64,000 bases of DNA from the NCBI GenBank assembly GCA_023390555.1, contig JAEWCQ010000032.1, forward strand, positions 22,511 through 86,510. Reading direction: 5' to 3'. Source of the stretch: Bacillota bacterium. GTDB lineage: Bacteria; Bacillota; Clostridia; Lachnospirales; Lachnospiraceae. Below, piece after piece: positions 63,880-64,000 of this stretch; within the stretch, counting starts at the first letter, position 1; every line of letters starts with the position of its first letter. The notes under the pieces were generated by a model. The model was not told where the DNA came from. It worked only from the letters and a program-made list of their open reading frames with translations, and searched no databases. The translations under genes were made by a program, and so were the position numbers.

Positions 63880-64000
63880 GGCCGTGACCCTGTTGAGCAC
63901 GCGAAGCGTGCGAAATATAAACCACCCGCTATGCGGGTGCGCGATGATTGTTATACAAAAAAATCACCTTTCCGTTATAATCAGGTTGTTCAAGCCGATT
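63880..64000 (+). mobile_element. Probable left end of an IS200/IS605-type element
   Basis: Two subterminal palindromes, GCACGC-GAA-GCGTGC (63897-63911) and CACCCGC-TAT-GCGGGTG (63923-63939), followed by a leader region. This matches the structure of IS200/IS605 ends. The transposase would lie beyond the window, so identity is not confirmed. Confidence 0.4.

Overview
The window looks like a chromosomal segment of a Gram-positive, anaerobic gut Clostridia, most likely Lachnospiraceae. The reasons are a clostridial rel-MBL-hemZ-hisS-aspS gene order, a T-box leader, IscR-like Rrf2 regulators, strong AGGAGG-type ribosome sites, TTGACA/TATAAT promoters, lipoprotein-anchored binding proteins and an FeFe-hydrogenase-like sensor. 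Most genes lie on the minus strand. No rRNA, CRISPR array or prophage is visible. One tRNA-Gly is present.

Layout, left to right. 1-6.4 kb: sulfur and Fe-S block on the minus strand (iscR-like, iscS, iscU, then a second Rrf2 gene, cysK and metNIQ). 6.6-9.2 kb: a plus-strand protein joining ferredoxin, hydrogenase-like and FeS domains to degenerate GGDEF and intact EAL domains. 9.3-13.8 kb: thyA-folA-AEC carrier-ilvB-ilvH. 13.9-17.4 kb: larB-larC, then an Lrp regulator with an HdrB-like Fe-S protein. 17.7-22.4 kb: proB behind a probable proline T-box, and purM-purN-purD, with two copies of a ~155-bp repeat abutting terminators. 22.5-33.8 kb: a MoxR/DUF58/TgpA-like set interleaved with secreted Ig-like and leucine-rich-repeat surface proteins. 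33.9-42.1 kb: a metal or siderophore-type ABC importer fused into an operon with two flavin oxidoreductases and a TiaS-like protein, next to a MarR regulator. 42.2-44.0 kb: a LacI-type effector domain without a DNA-binding domain, coupled to a DegV protein. 44.0-51.6 kb: aspS, hisS, hemZ, MBL hydrolase and rel. 51.7-54.0 kb: small housekeeping or hypothetical genes. 54.1-62.1 kb: an arabinan/arabino-oligosaccharide locus (ArsR-like regulator, DUF624 protein, GH51, GH43, ABC importer). 62.5-64.0 kb: tRNA-Gly with a decayed integrase, an XRE regulator and the probable end of an IS200/IS605-type element.

Functionally, the left end couples cysteine synthesis, methionine import and Fe-S assembly under two Rrf2 sensors. 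The arabinan locus imports oligosaccharides through a lipoprotein-dependent importer and cleaves them in the cytoplasm with two glycosidases that lack signal peptides. The least explained units are the hydrogenase-like/EAL protein and the ABC-oxidoreductase-TiaS operon. A 14-base motif shared by the two promoter regions of that second system ties its split transcription units together.
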